Shown: positions 1 through 8,225 of the stretch, piece after piece
How the letters are laid out: each line of letters begins with the position of its first letter
Numbering within the stretch: position 1 is the first letter of the stretch
NCBI GenBank assembly: GCA_026770585.1
Contig: MU646611.1
Coordinates: 424,458 to 447,763 of the forward strand
Source: Baffinella frigidus
Lineage: Eukaryota; Cryptophyceae; Cryptomonadales; Baffinellaceae
Reading direction: 5' to 3'
DNA: 23,306 nucleotides
Notes under the pieces: model-generated
Database searches by the model: none
What the model was told of the DNA's origin: nothing
What the model saw: the letters and a program-made list of their open reading frames with translations, nothing else
Position numbers and translations under genes: made by a program

Positions 1-1117
1 CCCTAAACCCCAAACCCCAAACCCCAAACCCCAAACCCCAAACCCCAAACCCCAAACCCCAAACCCCAAACCCTAAACACGAATCCTGACACCAGGTACG
101 AGAGATCGACCAGATCCCGCTCGGGCTGTCGAACCTCGTGTCGTGTTCCTTCACGTCTCATCCCAAACCCTGACACACCCTGAACCCTGAACCCTAAACC
201 CTAAACCCTAGATCCTGCACCCTCAAACTCAAACCCGAAACCCGAAACCCGAAACCCGAAACCCGAAACCCGAAACCCGAAACCCGAAACCTCACACCCT
301 AAACCCTAAACCCTGAAACGAACCTCGTCTCGTGCTCCTTCACGTGCCACCCCCCTCCTCAACCCCAACCCCCCGGCCCTTCCGTTGATTACCCCCGAAA
401 CAAACCGGGTAACGGAGACACCCCGTAAGTGGGAGGTCCAGAGTTCCAAGCTGGCCGTGGGGAGATCTGGTGTATGCGCCCAAAACCCGTGCGGTTGAGG
501 GTCACTGTGAGACCTCCACCCTGAGAGTCCAGACGCGCTTTTTCACGTCTCACCCCCCTCCGTTACGAGTGTGTTCTTCATTTCATACTCGCGAACCTTG
601 GGTTGAGGGATCCAATAGTGACTTTGAGAGAATCAGCCTGAGAGGCTGGACGCTCGAACCTCGTCTCGTGCTCCTTCACGTCTCACCCTAAACCCCTAAC
701 CCTGCACCTTAAACCCTAAACCCAAAACCCAAAACCCTAAACCCTAAACCCTAAATTCTCAACCCCAAACCCTAAACCCCAAACCCTAAACCCTAAACCC
801 TAAACCCTGAACCCTAAACCGGGTTGAGGGTCAGACGTGAAGGGTTAGGGTCAGCCCCCCCCCCTCCCGTGCGATTGAGGCTAACTAGGAGATCCTGAGA
901 GTCTAGTATCGGATTGTCTAGACGCTCAGTCGTAAGACCCTCAACCTTCGGGACAGATGCATAGCTGAACCCTAACCGCTCGACCCCTCCAAACCTTCAG
1001 CCCTCAATCCTCAACCTTCCTTCCTCAACACCAAATTCTGACCCATAAACCCTAAGCCCTACACCCTACACCCTTAACCCCACACCTTAAAACCTCGAAC
1101 CCTAAACCCTCAACCAG
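1..1117. repeat. Degenerate telomere-like arrays with short dispersed repeats
   Basis: C-rich heptamer arrays on the + strand: CCCCAAA at about 10-75, CCCTAAA/CCCGAAA at about 176-318, CCCTAAA at about 686-825. Between them a roughly 32-bp motif (GAACCTCGT-TCGTG-TCCTTCACGT) recurs at 129-160, 319-350 and 654-685. A second block around CCCGTGCG-TTGAGG recurs at about 485 and 865. The same heptamers fill the introns of the gene downstream, so I read this as intronic or 5'-flanking sequence and not as a chromosome end. No exon could be placed with confidence. The LVSCSF-like reading of the 32-bp motif is a weak candidate for part of a preceding TIG exon. Confidence 0.7.
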
Positions 1118-1220
1118 GTCTAACAATGACGATTTCTACATCATCCTGCCAGCATTCCAAACCGGGCCCCTGCAGGCCAGCTGTCTCGTGCCGGCAGGCA
1201 CCCAGGGCTTCACCATGCAG
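1118..1220 (+). CDS. Exon 1 (first seen): IPT/TIG module segment of REJ/TIG surface protein
   Basis: The acceptor is CCCTCAACCAG and the exon ends CAG before GTCGAA. The peptide includes DDFYIILPAFQTGPLQAS followed by CLVPAGTQGFTMQ. The pattern C-x-VPAGT-x-GF-x-V-x-V is typical of the second half of IPT/TIG Ig-like repeats of surface receptors. It starts with one base completing a codon, so an earlier exon is expected. It ends in phase 0 and joins exon 2 to read QVRLSLNG, as expected for a TIG domain. In-frame TAA follows two codons into the intron. It is the most complete of six tandem copies (1118-1900). The donor is weak, and a later copy could be the one actually used. Confidence 0.6.
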
Positions 1221-1269
1221 GTCGAATAACCCACCACTGTCCAACAAACAATATTCGGGTTTCGGGATT

Positions 1270-1960
1270 CGATGCCGGATCTGCATCGCAGGCCAGGCAC
1301 CCAGGGCTTCACCGTGCAGGTCGAACGATTTCCCCACCACCATCGAACAAAAAAACAATCGTGTTTCGAAGTTCGATACTGGATCAGCATTCCAAACCGG
1401 GCCCCTCCAGGCCAGCTGCCTTGGTCCTGCAGGAACCCAGGGCTTCACCGTGCAGGTCGAAAAAAATCCCTACCGCTGTCAAATAAAAAATATTCGGGTT
1501 TCGAAGTTCGATACCGGATTTGCATTCCAAACCGGACCCCTGCAAGCCAGATGCCTCGTGTCGGCAGGCACACAGGGCTTCACCATCCAGATCGAATACT
1601 TTCCCCACCATTGTCGAATACAAAAATATTCGTCCCCACCACTGGCGAACAAAACAATATTCGGGGTTTGGGGTTCGATACCGGATCTGCATTCCAAACC
1701 GGGCCGCTCCAGGCCAGCTGCATCGTGCCGGTAGGCACACATGGCTTCATCGTGCAGCCCCCCCCCCCCCTTCTCGAATGTACCACGTACGCATGCGATT
1801 ACTACTGCTTTTCGGGTGTCAATACCGGGCCAGCATTCCAAACCGGGCCGCTTCAGGCCAGTTACTTTGTCCCGGCTGGCACAAAGGCGGCACCTTGCAG
1901 GTCGAACAATTTCACGTGTGCCGAATGATTTCCCCACCACTGTCGAATAATTTCTCGCTT
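1270..1960 (+). repeat. Downstream tandem echoes of exon 1 (five copies)
   Basis: Five more copies of the exon 1 3' portion lie at about 1291-1319 (internally deleted), 1385-1454, 1521-1590, 1689-1757 and 1831-1900. Each has the core CATTCCAAACCGGGCC and a GGCTTCA-CAGGTCGA end; the copy at 1689 has CAGCCC in place of the donor. The spacers are also repeated: CCCACCACTGTCGAATA, an AATATTCGGGTTTCG block and GATACCGGATCTGCAT. The repeat period is about 115-165 bp. Only the copy at 1118 has a recognisable acceptor. A 202-codon open frame (1126-1734) runs through the array because of its repetition, but it is out of frame with the TIG reading. Confidence 0.75.
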
Positions 1961-1980
1961 CTGGGGGACTACTAATGCCC

Positions 1981-2082
1981 GTTTTAGTTATCGTCCTGGT
2001 ACCGGGATCGAGCCTGTTTTAGTTATCGTCCTGGTACCGGGATTTGAGCCCAGGGTGGGGCAGATCTTCTACTGCGCCTGCC
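1981..2082 (+). pseudogene. Degenerate upstream echoes of exon 2
   Basis: A 35-bp direct repeat (1981-2015, 2016-2050) begins GTTTTAGTTATCGTCCTGG and continues into ACCGGGAT-GAGCC, matching the 5' half of exon 2. The second copy extends through GGGGCAGATCTTCTACT, then is interrupted at 2083 by an inverted-repeat element. There is no acceptor upstream and no open frame, so it is not usable as an exon. Confidence 0.55.
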
Positions 2083-2193
2083 CGCCCTATTTCCGGCGTC
2101 AACCTCATCCCGGCATTCCCTAGGGTGCTACGGTAGGCAAGCCAGCAGGGTGCTTCGGAACGCCGGAATATGGTTGATGCCGAAATTAGGGCG
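2083..2193. mobile_element. MITE-2 copy a (foldback element, about 37-bp arms)
   Basis: The left arm (2083-2119, CGCCCTATTTCCGGCGTCAA...) pairs with the right arm (2157-2193, ...GATGCCGAAATTAGGGCG) with few mismatches. The short loop contains CTACGGTAGGCAAG. It interrupts an exon 2 echo and is followed by CCACCCTTA, TTTTCGG and GCAG, leading into another exon 2 echo at 2224. The same order is seen at 2643 and 13767. No protein is encoded, so it would be non-autonomous. Confidence 0.65.
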
Positions 2194-2223
2194 TCCACCC
2201 TTATGGTTTTCGGCTGTATGCAG

Positions 2224-2275
2224 GTGAAGCTTTCGCTGCACGTTCGAGGGCAGCACCTCTCCTTTTCTCGCTCTG

Positions 2276-2315
<40 letters not shown>

Positions 2316-2400
2316 CCCTCTCTTGCTCTCGCAGGTGAAGCTTTCCCTGAATGGGAGTTCGAGCCTGGGGTGGGGCATATCTACTACGATGAAACCTCAT
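2224..2400 (+). pseudogene. Two further 5' echoes of exon 2, separated by (CT)n
   Basis: At 2224-2260, after GTATGCAG, the sequence reads VKLSL and then diverges. At 2335-2390, after CTCTCGCAG, it reads VKLSLNG, but a 4-base deletion relative to exon 2 shifts the frame before the EFEPGAGQIFYY motif. A perfect (CT)n run fills 2280-2312. Both copies keep an acceptor and lack a donor. Confidence 0.6.
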
Positions 2401-2574
2401 AAACGTCAAACCGCCTGACGTAAACATTACTACTACTACTCCCTGAACCAACACCCCGAAACCCTGAATCTTCACTACACCCTAAACCCTAAACCCTGAA
2501 CCCTAAACTCTAAACCCTCAACCCCACACCCTAAACTCTAAACCCTCAACCCCAAACCCTAAACCCTAAATCAG
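2401..2574. repeat. Telomere-like intron array
   Basis: CCCTAAA, CCCTGAA and CTCTAAA heptamers fill about 2478-2570 and end AAATCAG at the acceptor of the next exon 2 echo. Confidence 0.7.
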
Positions 2575-2646
2575 GTAAGGCTGTCGCTGAACGGGATCGA
2601 GTTCGAGCCCGGGGCGGGGCAGATTTTCTACTACGCCTTCCCGCCC
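2575..2646 (+). pseudogene. Near-complete 5' echo of exon 2, cut by a MITE
   Basis: Reads VRLSLNGIEFEPGAGQIFYY then AFPP and an in-frame TAA at 2647. It is identical in protein to exon 2 up to Phe22 (AF), then broken at CCCGCCC where a MITE-2 copy begins. It keeps the acceptor and lacks the donor. It is the best-preserved upstream echo. Confidence 0.7.
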
Positions 2647-2736
2647 TAATCCTGGCATTCCCTAGGGTGCTATGGTAGGCAATACATCAGGGCGATACGT
2701 TACGGAACGCCGGAATTTGGTTAACGCCGAAATTAG
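2643..2736. mobile_element. MITE-2 copy b
   Basis: Shares with copy a the segment GGCATTCCCTAGGGTGCTA, the GGTAGGCAAT motif, GGAACGCCGGAAT and GCCGAAATTAGG. It is followed by CCACCCTTACGATTTTCGG and the GCAG acceptor of exon 2. Confidence 0.65.
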
Positions 2737-2767
2737 GACCACCCTTACGATTTTCGGTTGTTTGCAG

Positions 2768-2866
2768 GTGAGGCTGTCGCTGAACGGGATCGAGTTTGAG
2801 CCTGGGGCGGGGCAGATTTTCTACTACGCATTCCTCCCGGAAGTCACCGGTATCTTTGGCCTCAAG
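2768..2866 (+). CDS. Exon 2: IPT/TIG strand plus linker
   Basis: 33 codons, phase 0 at both ends, acceptor TTTGCAG, donor GTGAAC. The peptide begins VRLSLNGIEFEPGAGQIFYY and ends AFLPEVTGIFGLK. The V-x-LSLNG-x-x-F core followed by F-x-YY and then P-x-V-x-x-I closes one IPT/TIG repeat and opens the next, a layout seen in plexin-, Met- and fibrocystin-type ectodomains. It is the last and only intact member of a family of at least five 5' copies and three 3' copies around it. The predicted segment is extracellular. Confidence 0.8.
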
Positions 2867-2978
2867 GTGAACCCCGAAACCCTCCCTCACCCCCATAATC
2901 CAAAACCAAAAAGTGAAACCGCAAATCGAGTGAGATGACTTGGATTGTGAGTTTGCTGATGATCTCGTGGATCCGCAT

Positions 2979-3358
2979 GCGGTCACCGCTGGGTTTGGCC
3001 CCAAAGTGAGAGAGAGGTTACTGCTGTGTTAGGGCTGCAGGCGAGAGAAGTGGCGTTTTGTTAAACTGGCGATGTTGAAAGATATCCTGTAGTGAAAGCG
3101 TTGTCTGTGTCTACTACGCCTTTCTCCCGGAGGTCGCCGCTGTGTTCTTGAGGGCCTCGAGGTGACAAAAACGACTTTGAGCCACTTAGCAGCCACCGGG
3201 TCCTTCGATGATGTGTCCATCTAAACGATTCTGGTGCAAATTGCAATTCATTTCAGGGTAAGGGGCTTGAAATGATCCCCGGGAATCCGGGGAAGACAGA
3301 ACTTGGGCGCTGCTAAGTGGGAACTAGTGACTCGGTTACCGCTGAGGTTGGGCTCCAG
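2979..3358 (+). pseudogene. Downstream 3' echoes of exon 2
   Basis: Three fragments match the end of exon 2. One at 2979-3005 (GCGGTCACCGCTGGGTTTGG, then GTGAGA) and one at 3333-3358 (GGTTACCGCTGAGGTTGGGC, then GTGATG) are short. The third, 3111-3160, reads YYAFLPEVAAVF before GTGACA. All have a GT donor dinucleotide and none has the exon's acceptor half. Confidence 0.55.
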
Positions 3359-3660
3359 GTGATGGCGATTTCTTTGATGATCATGCGCTGCTGAAGTCGA
3401 AAGATATCGTGATGTTGAACCGGTGCCCGATGATCGAACAAGCGAAGTCATTAGCGAACACGCACACATGCTCAACTGGTCAAACCCTAGCCTCCGACGG
3501 GAGGAATGCCTACTAGCCATGTTGAACATCGCTACCCGCCGAGACAAAATCCAGAGCGGGACGCCTCAACGAAAGAGGGGACCTCCGTGACTTGAAGCAG
3601 CGGTGGATAAAGGTAACTGGTTTAGGGTTTAGGGTTTCGATAAAAGGTGTAGGGTTCATC
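3359..3660. other. Unassigned intron sequence
   Basis: Mixed-composition sequence without a recognised domain or echo. The TTGAA-GATATC motif at about 3077 and 3402 suggests it also derives from local duplication. A short TTTAGGG-strand patch (GGTTTAGGGTTTAGGG, about 3620) is one of few places where the G-rich telomere strand is on +. Confidence 0.4.
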
Positions 3661-3860
3661 TAAACCCTAAGCAATGAGCCCTACACCCTAAACCCTAAAC
3701 CCTAAACCCTAAACCCTAAACCCTAAACCCTCACCCCTCGACCCTCAACCCTCAACCCTCAACCCTCAACCCTAATCCTTAAACCCTAAACCCTAAACCA
3801 TAAACCATGAACCCTTAACCTTCAACCCTAAACCATAAACCCCAAACTCCAAACCCCAAC
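3661..3860. repeat. Telomere-like intron array (CCCTAAA, CCCTCAA)
   Basis: Perfect CCCTAAA runs at about 3690-3730 turn into CCCTCAA at about 3735-3770 and then into mixed variants. The array ends shortly before the acceptor of exon 3. Confidence 0.8.
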
Positions 3861-3871
3861 CCCCGAAAAAG

Positions 3872-3949
3872 GTCGGGCCGGAGGAGAGTGCAACGACAAT
3901 CACCGTCACCGGAAGCAACTTCTTGCAGACGACTCGGTCTGCTTGCAAG
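3872..3949 (+). CDS. Exon 3: IPT/TIG core
   Basis: 26 codons, phase 0 to phase 0, acceptor GAAAAAG, donor GTTTTA. Reads VGPEESATTITVTGSNFLQT, then TRSACK. GP-x-x-x-ATTITVTGSNF is the canonical start of an IPT/TIG domain, with the Cys of the C-x-F/V strand at the exon end. The acceptor lacks a pyrimidine tract, so an acceptor a few bases away is possible. Confidence 0.85.
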
Positions 3950-4041
3950 GTTTTACACCCTCAACCCTCATCCCTAACGCCCTGCCTCTATCTCAACGCC
4001 CTCCATCCTACATCCCAAACCCTAAACCCTAAACCCTCTTC

Positions 4042-4150
4042 CACCGTCTCCGGAACCAAGTTCTGGCAGACGACGTCGACCGCGTCGTGAGCGGTTTCCC
4101 GGGCCGCTCTTCCACCATATGAACGCCCTTCCATAAATCTCCGGAACCAA
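4042..4150 (+). pseudogene. Downstream 3' echoes of exon 3
   Basis: 4042-4085 reads TVSGTKFWQTTST, aligned with ITVTGSNFLQTT of exon 3. A second trace at about 4134-4150 (AATCTCCGGAACCAAACC) keeps only the TG-x-NF region. Neither has an acceptor. Confidence 0.5.
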
Positions 4151-4264
4151 ACCCTCGAGGGCGTCCTGGCAAGTACTCGAAGACGAGAGAGAGGGAGAGG
4201 GTTCCGGAGTTCACGACCTTCATCCTGCTTCTTTCCCTCTCCTCCCTGCATCCTGCACTTGCTA

Positions 4265-4389
4265 TAGCTCTGTCCGAGTAAAGTTGGGCGTCGTGAAATA
4301 CATTTAGACGTCTGAATTTATTTAATGTGTACTGGAATCCCTGCTCTAAAACTAACGATGAGGTGCCCAACTTTACTCGGACAGAGCTA
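4265..4389. mobile_element. Foldback element with 24-bp perfect terminal inverted repeats
   Basis: TAGCTCTGTCCGAGTAAAGT at 4265 is the start of a 24-base arm (4265-4288) exactly complementary to 4366-4389. The element is 125 bp and both ends read TA-GCTCTG, matching the termini of the MITE-1 family in this window. It is non-coding. Confidence 0.75.
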
Positions 4390-4445
4390 CACTCCTCCCA
4401 AACGTCTTTCGCGTCGCAAATTAAGCATGCATGTTCTTGGGCCAG

Positions 4446-4525
4446 GTCGGAAACTTCACGTCCCCGGCGGTGGTGAACGCAGACTCCGAGTCGGTCAAGT
4501 GCTTCGCCCCGCAAATGTCTTCCAG
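4446..4525 (+). CDS. Exon 4: IPT/TIG second half
   Basis: 26 codons plus two bases, acceptor GGGCCAG, donor GTTCCT. Reads VGNFTSPAVVNADSESVKCF then APQMSS. The N-A-D-S-E-S-V-K-C-x-x-P pattern is the usual end of an IPT/TIG domain, pairing its Cys with the one at the end of exon 3. It joins exon 5 through an AG|G Arg codon. Confidence 0.8.
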
Positions 4526-4642
4526 GTTCCTCACCCCCAAACCACTCACGACTAGTTTTAGAAACCTAAACCCTAAACCCCACACCCTTTACCCTTCACG
4601 CTACCAAGTCAACCCTAAACCCTAAACTTTCCTCGAAACCAG

Positions 4643-4712
4643 GCGGATTTCGGAGCAAGCCAAAGGACTTGTCGGCGAGGGGAAGATCCCGGCGCGTGGA
4701 GACGACGGACAG
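4643..4712 (+). CDS. Exon 5: linker between TIG repeats
   Basis: One base plus 23 codons, acceptor TCGAAACCAG, donor GTACCG. Reads RISEQAKGLVGEGKIPARGD then DGQ. No motif on its own. The frame is chosen because it is the only phase joining exon 4 to exon 6 without stops. It has two downstream 3' echoes. Confidence 0.65.
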
Positions 4713-4718
4713 GTACCG

Positions 4719-4855
4719 CGCTGTATCCGTCTATTTGCGCCCACCAGTTTGCTTCTCCCGGGCTCTTTTCCGGTCCAAAGTTGACGGATTTGTACCATGG
4801 ACCCAGCGTGTCAACTTAGGAATAGTCCGCGAGCCAACCGAGTGCGGCAGCGGTA
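4719..4855. mobile_element. MITE-1 copy a (degenerate)
   Basis: Shares GGTCCAAAGTTGACGGATTT, GTACCA-GG-CCCAGC, GTCAACTTAGGAATAGTCCG and a terminal GGCAGCG with the copies at 5225 and 10402. Its termini are decayed. Confidence 0.6.
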
Positions 4856-4863
4856 TGAGGTAG

Positions 4864-5032
4864 CGAGGGGCTTGTCGCCGAGGGGAAGATCTCGGCGCGT
4901 GGAGACGACGGACAGGTAGTGAGCCCAGACAAGTTCTACTACTGAAAGCCAACGCTAGCGAGGGACTTGATTCGGGGTCTAGCTGTAGGCTTAGGGTTCT
5001 AAAAGCATCCCGCGGGGGGAGACGACGGCCAG
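4864..5032 (+). pseudogene. Downstream 3' echoes of exon 5
   Basis: 4864-4914 repeats GAGGGGAAGATC-CGGCGCGT and GGAGACGACGGACAG before GTAGTG. A second copy (about 4962-5032) is disrupted but ends GGAGACGACGGCCAG before GTCTAG. Both keep the donor side only. Confidence 0.65.
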
Positions 5033-5224
5033 GTCTAGACACTACTAGATTCGAACCCTGCACGTACCCCTGCGACACCACGAGGCTTGCTTCAGCCTGC
5101 ACCTCCCTCCCAGAATCCTCAACTTTGCGAGACATCGCTTGATTCAACCCCTCCCTTGCGCCGTGGAAGAAGCGTATAAGAACCTGACAAGCAATACCCC
5201 CCCTGGCTTTTCCAGAGCGGCTTT

Positions 5225-5361
5225 TAGCTCTGTCTCCGTCTTTTTGGGCCCACCATTTTTTTGCGTCTGAGCTCTTTGCCGGTCCAAAGTTGGCGGATTT
5301 GTACCACGGGCCCAGCATGTCAACTTAGGAATAGTCCGTCAACCCGACTGAGGCAGAGATA
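5225..5361. mobile_element. MITE-1 copy b (TA-flanked, best preserved)
   Basis: Starts TA-GCTCTGTCTCC and ends CTGAGGCAGAGA-TA, giving short terminal inverted repeats inside an apparent TA target duplication, as in Tc1/mariner-type non-autonomous elements. The body carries a CAAAGTTG / CAACTT internal inverted pair. It is 137 bp and non-coding. Confidence 0.65.
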
Positions 5362-5415
5362 GGAGGTATCGAAGGGCGTGTCGTCCCAAAAGTCACCTTA
5401 TCGTCAACTTGCCAG

Positions 5416-5507
5416 GTGTGTGTGGAGTATGCGACGGATGGACAGCACTTCACGACGACGTGCCTCGCCACCTTCACTCACTACACGTCGCCTTCCGTTA
5501 CGGGCGT
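5416..5507 (+). pseudogene. Upstream 5' echo of exon 6
   Basis: After acceptor TTGCCAG it reads VCVEYATDGQHFTTTCLATF and then THYTSPSVTGV, one residue different from exon 6. It diverges at the Gly-Val where exon 6 continues with VPPSAP. It has an acceptor and no good donor. Next to it (5513-5548) is a hairpin with an 11-bp stem, GAAACCATTTA/TAAATGGTTTC. Use as an alternative exon is possible but would break the frame. Confidence 0.6.
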
Positions 5508-5630
5508 GGGAAGAAACCATTTACTGCCACACAGCAATAAATGGTTTCACGCAGCAATACATGGTCTGTACATAACAATGAAGGGTTTTCTGGCGCGGGC
5601 GCCAGGTTTAGACCCCACACCCGAAACCAG

Positions 5631-5759
5631 GTTTGTGTGGAGTATGCGACGGATGGGCAGCACTTCACGACGACGTGCCTTGCGACCTTCACATACTACA
5701 CGTCGCCTTCCGTCACGGGCGTCGTGCCCCCGTCGGCTCCGATGGGGCAGGACACCATG
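5631..5759 (+). CDS. Exon 6: IPT/TIG domain end and next domain start
   Basis: 43 codons, phase 0 both ends, acceptor CCCGAAACCAG, donor GTAACC. Begins VCVEYATDGQHFTTTCLATF, continues TYYTSPSVTGVVPPSAPMGQ and ends DTM. YTSPSVTGVVP is the standard start of an IPT/TIG repeat (F-x-Y-x-x-P-x-V-x-x-I-x-P) and the exon ends where the next strand (LTVYGSHF) begins. It has one 5' echo upstream and four or five 3' echoes downstream. Confidence 0.85.
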
Positions 5760-5920
5760 GTAACCCTACCCCCTCACCCCTAACCCCTAAACAGGAACTC
5801 TATGAGGTGACCCAAACCCTAGCCCCTAACACCTAACCCCCAACCCCCAGCCCCCAACCCCCAACCCCCAACCCCAAACTCCGCACCACCAAGCCCCAAA
5901 CCCCGACACCCAACCCCGAA
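5760..5920. repeat. Telomere-like intron array (CCCCTAA/CCCCCAA)
   Basis: Eight-base to seven-base C-rich units (CCCCTAA, CCCCCAA, CCCCAAA) follow the exon 6 donor directly. Confidence 0.65.
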
Positions 5921-6640
5921 CCTACTACACCTCGCATGCCGTCACTGGCGTCGTGCCCCCGTCGGCTCCGATGGGGCAGGACACCATGGTAAGCTCTTCT
6001 TCTGTATTGTTCTCACGCCTGGAGATGAGACGATAGCGAGGTAGTGAGACGCGCCTTCCTCCGTGTCCCTCCAAGTCCCGAGGCGGGCCTATCAGTCTAT
6101 CTATCGATCGATCTATCTGTACATCTACCTACCTATCTATCTATCTATCCATCTATCTCGATAGCCTATCGCCGTCGACTTTCACTTACTACACGTCGCC
6201 TTCCGTCACGGGCGTCGTGCCCCCGTCGGCCCCGATGGGGCAGGACACCATGGTAAGCTCTTCTTCTGTATTGCTCTCACGCCTGGAGATGAGACGATAG
6301 CGAGGTAGTGAGACGCGCCTTCCTCCGTGTCCCTCCAAGTCCCGAGGCGGGCCTATCAGTCTATCTATCGATCGATCTATCTGTCTATCTATCTATCTAT
6401 CTATCTATCGCGCCTCCTTCCCTGGCCCTGGCCCTGTCCGTGCCCATGTTTCGAAGCGGGCCCCGTCGACCCCCACGGGGCAGAACACCATGGTCACCCG
6501 AACCTTCCGTCACGGGCGTCGTGCCCCCGTGGGCCCCCACGGGGCAGGACACCATGGTGTCGTATACCCCCAACCCCTTCCCCACAGTTAGGCCTTATAT
6601 CCTAGACCCTAAAAAGGTCCCCGTGGGGCAGGACACCACG
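5921..6640 (+). pseudogene. Downstream 3' echoes of exon 6
   Basis: Copies of the exon 6 3' half lie at 5921-5988, about 6180-6252, about 6455-6491, 6502-6556 and 6617-6640, each ending GGGGCAG-ACACCA-G before a GT dinucleotide (GTAAGC twice, GTCACC, GTGTCG, GTGACC). The first two sit in a 264-bp segmental duplication. The shortest reads VPVGQDTT after an AAAAAG. None has the exon's acceptor half with the TTTCLATF segment. Confidence 0.75.
6085..6165. repeat. (TATC)n microsatellite, first copy
   Basis: CTAT/CTAC tetranucleotide run with GATCGATC interruptions. The same array recurs 264 bp later at about 6350-6410 as part of a larger direct duplication. Confidence 0.8.
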
Positions 6641-6902
6641 GTGACCCTAAACCCGAAACCCTAACCTCTAAACCCTAAACAATAAAACCTAAACCCTAAA
6701 CCCTCAAACCTAAACCCTGAACCCTAAACGCTAAATCCCAACCCCGAACCCAAAAATCCCAACCCCGAACCCCAAATCACTAAATCTCTAAAACCTCGAA
6801 CCTCAAACCACCGACCACAAACCCCTAATACCCAAACCCAACCTCCCAACCCCCAACCCCTAACCCCTGAAACCCAACCCCCAACCCCCAAACCCTACCC
6901 AG
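6641..6902. repeat. Telomere-like intron array
   Basis: Mixed CCCTAAA, CCCCGAA and CCCCCAA units run to the CAG at 6900-6902. Confidence 0.75.
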
Positions 6903-7160
6903 GTTAAAGTGCATGGCTCCCACTTCCACAACGCACCCAGCTAACCCTACACCCTAAACCCTGACCCTGACCCCTAACCCCCAACCCTCACCCCAAACCC
7001 CCAACCGCCAACCACACTTGACGGTGTATGGCGCACACTTATGCAACGAACCCGGCTCAAACCCCTCACCCTTAGGTTCTAACCCCTATACTCAAACCCT
7101 AAACTTTAACTTCTACCGCAGTTGACGGTTTACGGCACACACTTCTACACTGAACACCAA
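6903..7160 (+). pseudogene. Three upstream 5' echoes of exon 7
   Basis: 6903-6941 reads VKVHGSHFHNAPS then stop. 7018-7062 reads LTVYGAHLCNEPGSNP but its acceptor is changed to CACACTTG, with no AG. 7122-7153 reads LTVYGTHFYTEH after ACCGCAG. Each stops partway into the exon and passes into telomere-like sequence, with no donor. Confidence 0.7.
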
Positions 7161-7221
7161 ACCCTAACATTTAAACCTTAACCCCTAAGTCCTGAACCCT
7201 GAACTCTAAACACCACCGCAG

Positions 7222-7337
7222 TTGACAGTTTACGGCTCACACTTCTACAACGAACCCGGCTCAAACCCGCGCTGCAAGTTCGGCGACGAGGAAACAGAGG
7301 CATCCCTCACAGACACGGACGTCAATGGCGGGATAAG
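7222..7337 (+). CDS. Exon 7: IPT/TIG core
   Basis: 38 codons plus two bases, acceptor ACCACCGCAG, donor GTCAAA. Reads LTVYGSHFYNEPGSNPRCKF, then GDEETEASLTDTDVNGGI. LTVYGSHF is the IPT/TIG 'ITVTG-x-NF' strand and CKFGDE is the conserved 'C-x-F-G' strand. It follows exon 6 in phase and makes a complete TIG start (VPPSAPMGQDTM-LTVYGSHF). Confidence 0.88.
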
Positions 7338-7440
7338 GTCAAACCTAAACCCTAAACCCTCAATCCTAAACCCCTAACCTGTGAGTTGACTTAAGTTGGC
7401 CTAAGTTCACAAAAATTAGTCAACATTAGTTGACTTAATT

Positions 7441-7497
7441 CGGGACCGGAGAATCTGAAGCATCCCTCATGGACGCGGACGCCAATGGCGGGACAAG
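7441..7497 (+). pseudogene. Downstream 3' echo of exon 7
   Basis: Reads TGESEASLMDADANGGT and ends ACAAG before GTTTCA, matching the 3' half of exon 7. No acceptor. A TTGACTTAA-type palindromic patch precedes it (7383-7440). Confidence 0.65.
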
Positions 7498-7677
7498 GTT
7501 TCAACCCTGAACCCTAACCCCAAACATAAACCTCAAACGCAAACCCTCTCCATAAACCCTAACGTAAACCCTCAACTCTCAACCCTAACGTAACTCCTAA
7601 CCCTCAAACCTCCACGTAAGCCTCAACTACCCTAAATCCTAAACCATACACCCTAAACCCTACACCCTAAATCCCAG

Positions 7678-7723
7678 GCTCGAGTGCTCCGTGGGACCGT
7701 TAACGACGGGGAAGGCGATGCTG
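7678..7723 (+). CDS. Exon 8: IPT/TIG Cys strand (micro-exon)
   Basis: 46 bp: one base completing Arg, then LECSVGPLTTGKAML. Acceptor CTAAATCCCAG, donor GTTCCC. A C-x-V/P strand with 'G-x-A-M-L-V' is the usual closing half of a TIG domain. The phase (2 to 0) joins exons 7 and 9 exactly. The shortest exon of the model. Confidence 0.7.
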
Positions 7724-7734
7724 GTTCCCCAAAC

Positions 7735-7938
7735 CCTCAACCCTAAACCCTACCATGCACCCTAAACCCCAAACCCTGAACCCCAAACCCTAAACCCTAA
7801 ACCCTTAACCCTAAACCCTGAACCCTAAACCCCAAATCCCAAACCCTAAACCCCAAACCCCAAACCACAAACCCCAAACCCCAAACCCCAAACCCCAAAC
7901 CCCACACCCCAAACCGTAAACCCTAAACATTAAACCAG
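7735..7938. repeat. Telomere-like intron array
   Basis: CCCTAAA, then a homogeneous CCCCAAA stretch at about 7850-7905, ending TTAAACCAG which serves as the acceptor of exon 9. Confidence 0.85.
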
Positions 7939-8022
7939 GTTGGACTGGCGTTTAATGGGGTGTACGAATCGCACAATTCCGTCTTCTTCGCGCGATACGC
8001 CCCCGCGCCCCTCCTACCTCAG
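7939..8022 (+). CDS. Exon 9: IPT/TIG final strand
   Basis: 28 codons, phase 0 both ends, donor GTACGG. Reads VGLAFNGVYESHNSVFFARY then APAPLLPQ. V-x-L-x-FNG-x-x-x-x-x-S-x-x-F-x-x-Y completes a TIG domain, parallel to exon 2. Confidence 0.82.
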
Positions 8023-8225
8023 GTACGGACCATGCTTAAGTTGACGTGCTGGGTGTCAGAGACCGGTCTTTCGGAATCACGTCTCGATGTGAGTTTCGAA
8101 AAGTCAATTTCGTATGACTCACATCCTGGAAAGTGTGAGTTGAATCCAGCGGGATGTGAGTTCAGGAACTCTCGCGGTTTCGCGCTGGTTCGCTACACAT
8201 GGAGATGCCACCACGCTCAACCCTA
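8023..8225. other. Intron sequence with MITE-1 trace
   Basis: About 8036-8060 carries AAGTTGACGTGCTGGGTGT, resembling the MITE-1 body. The rest has no recognised feature. Confidence 0.35.

Noticed and set aside
1-80. True chromosome end at the left edge
   Set aside because: The array is short and degenerate, and the same repeats occur in all introns to the right edge. A terminal array would be long and uniform.
1126-1734. 202-codon open frame on + over the exon 1 array
   Set aside because: It follows from tandem repetition and is not in the TIG frame. No start context or domain.
4731-5318. 195-codon open frame on the minus strand
   Set aside because: Spans two MITE-1 copies and intron text, composition without domain features, opposite to the well-supported + gene.
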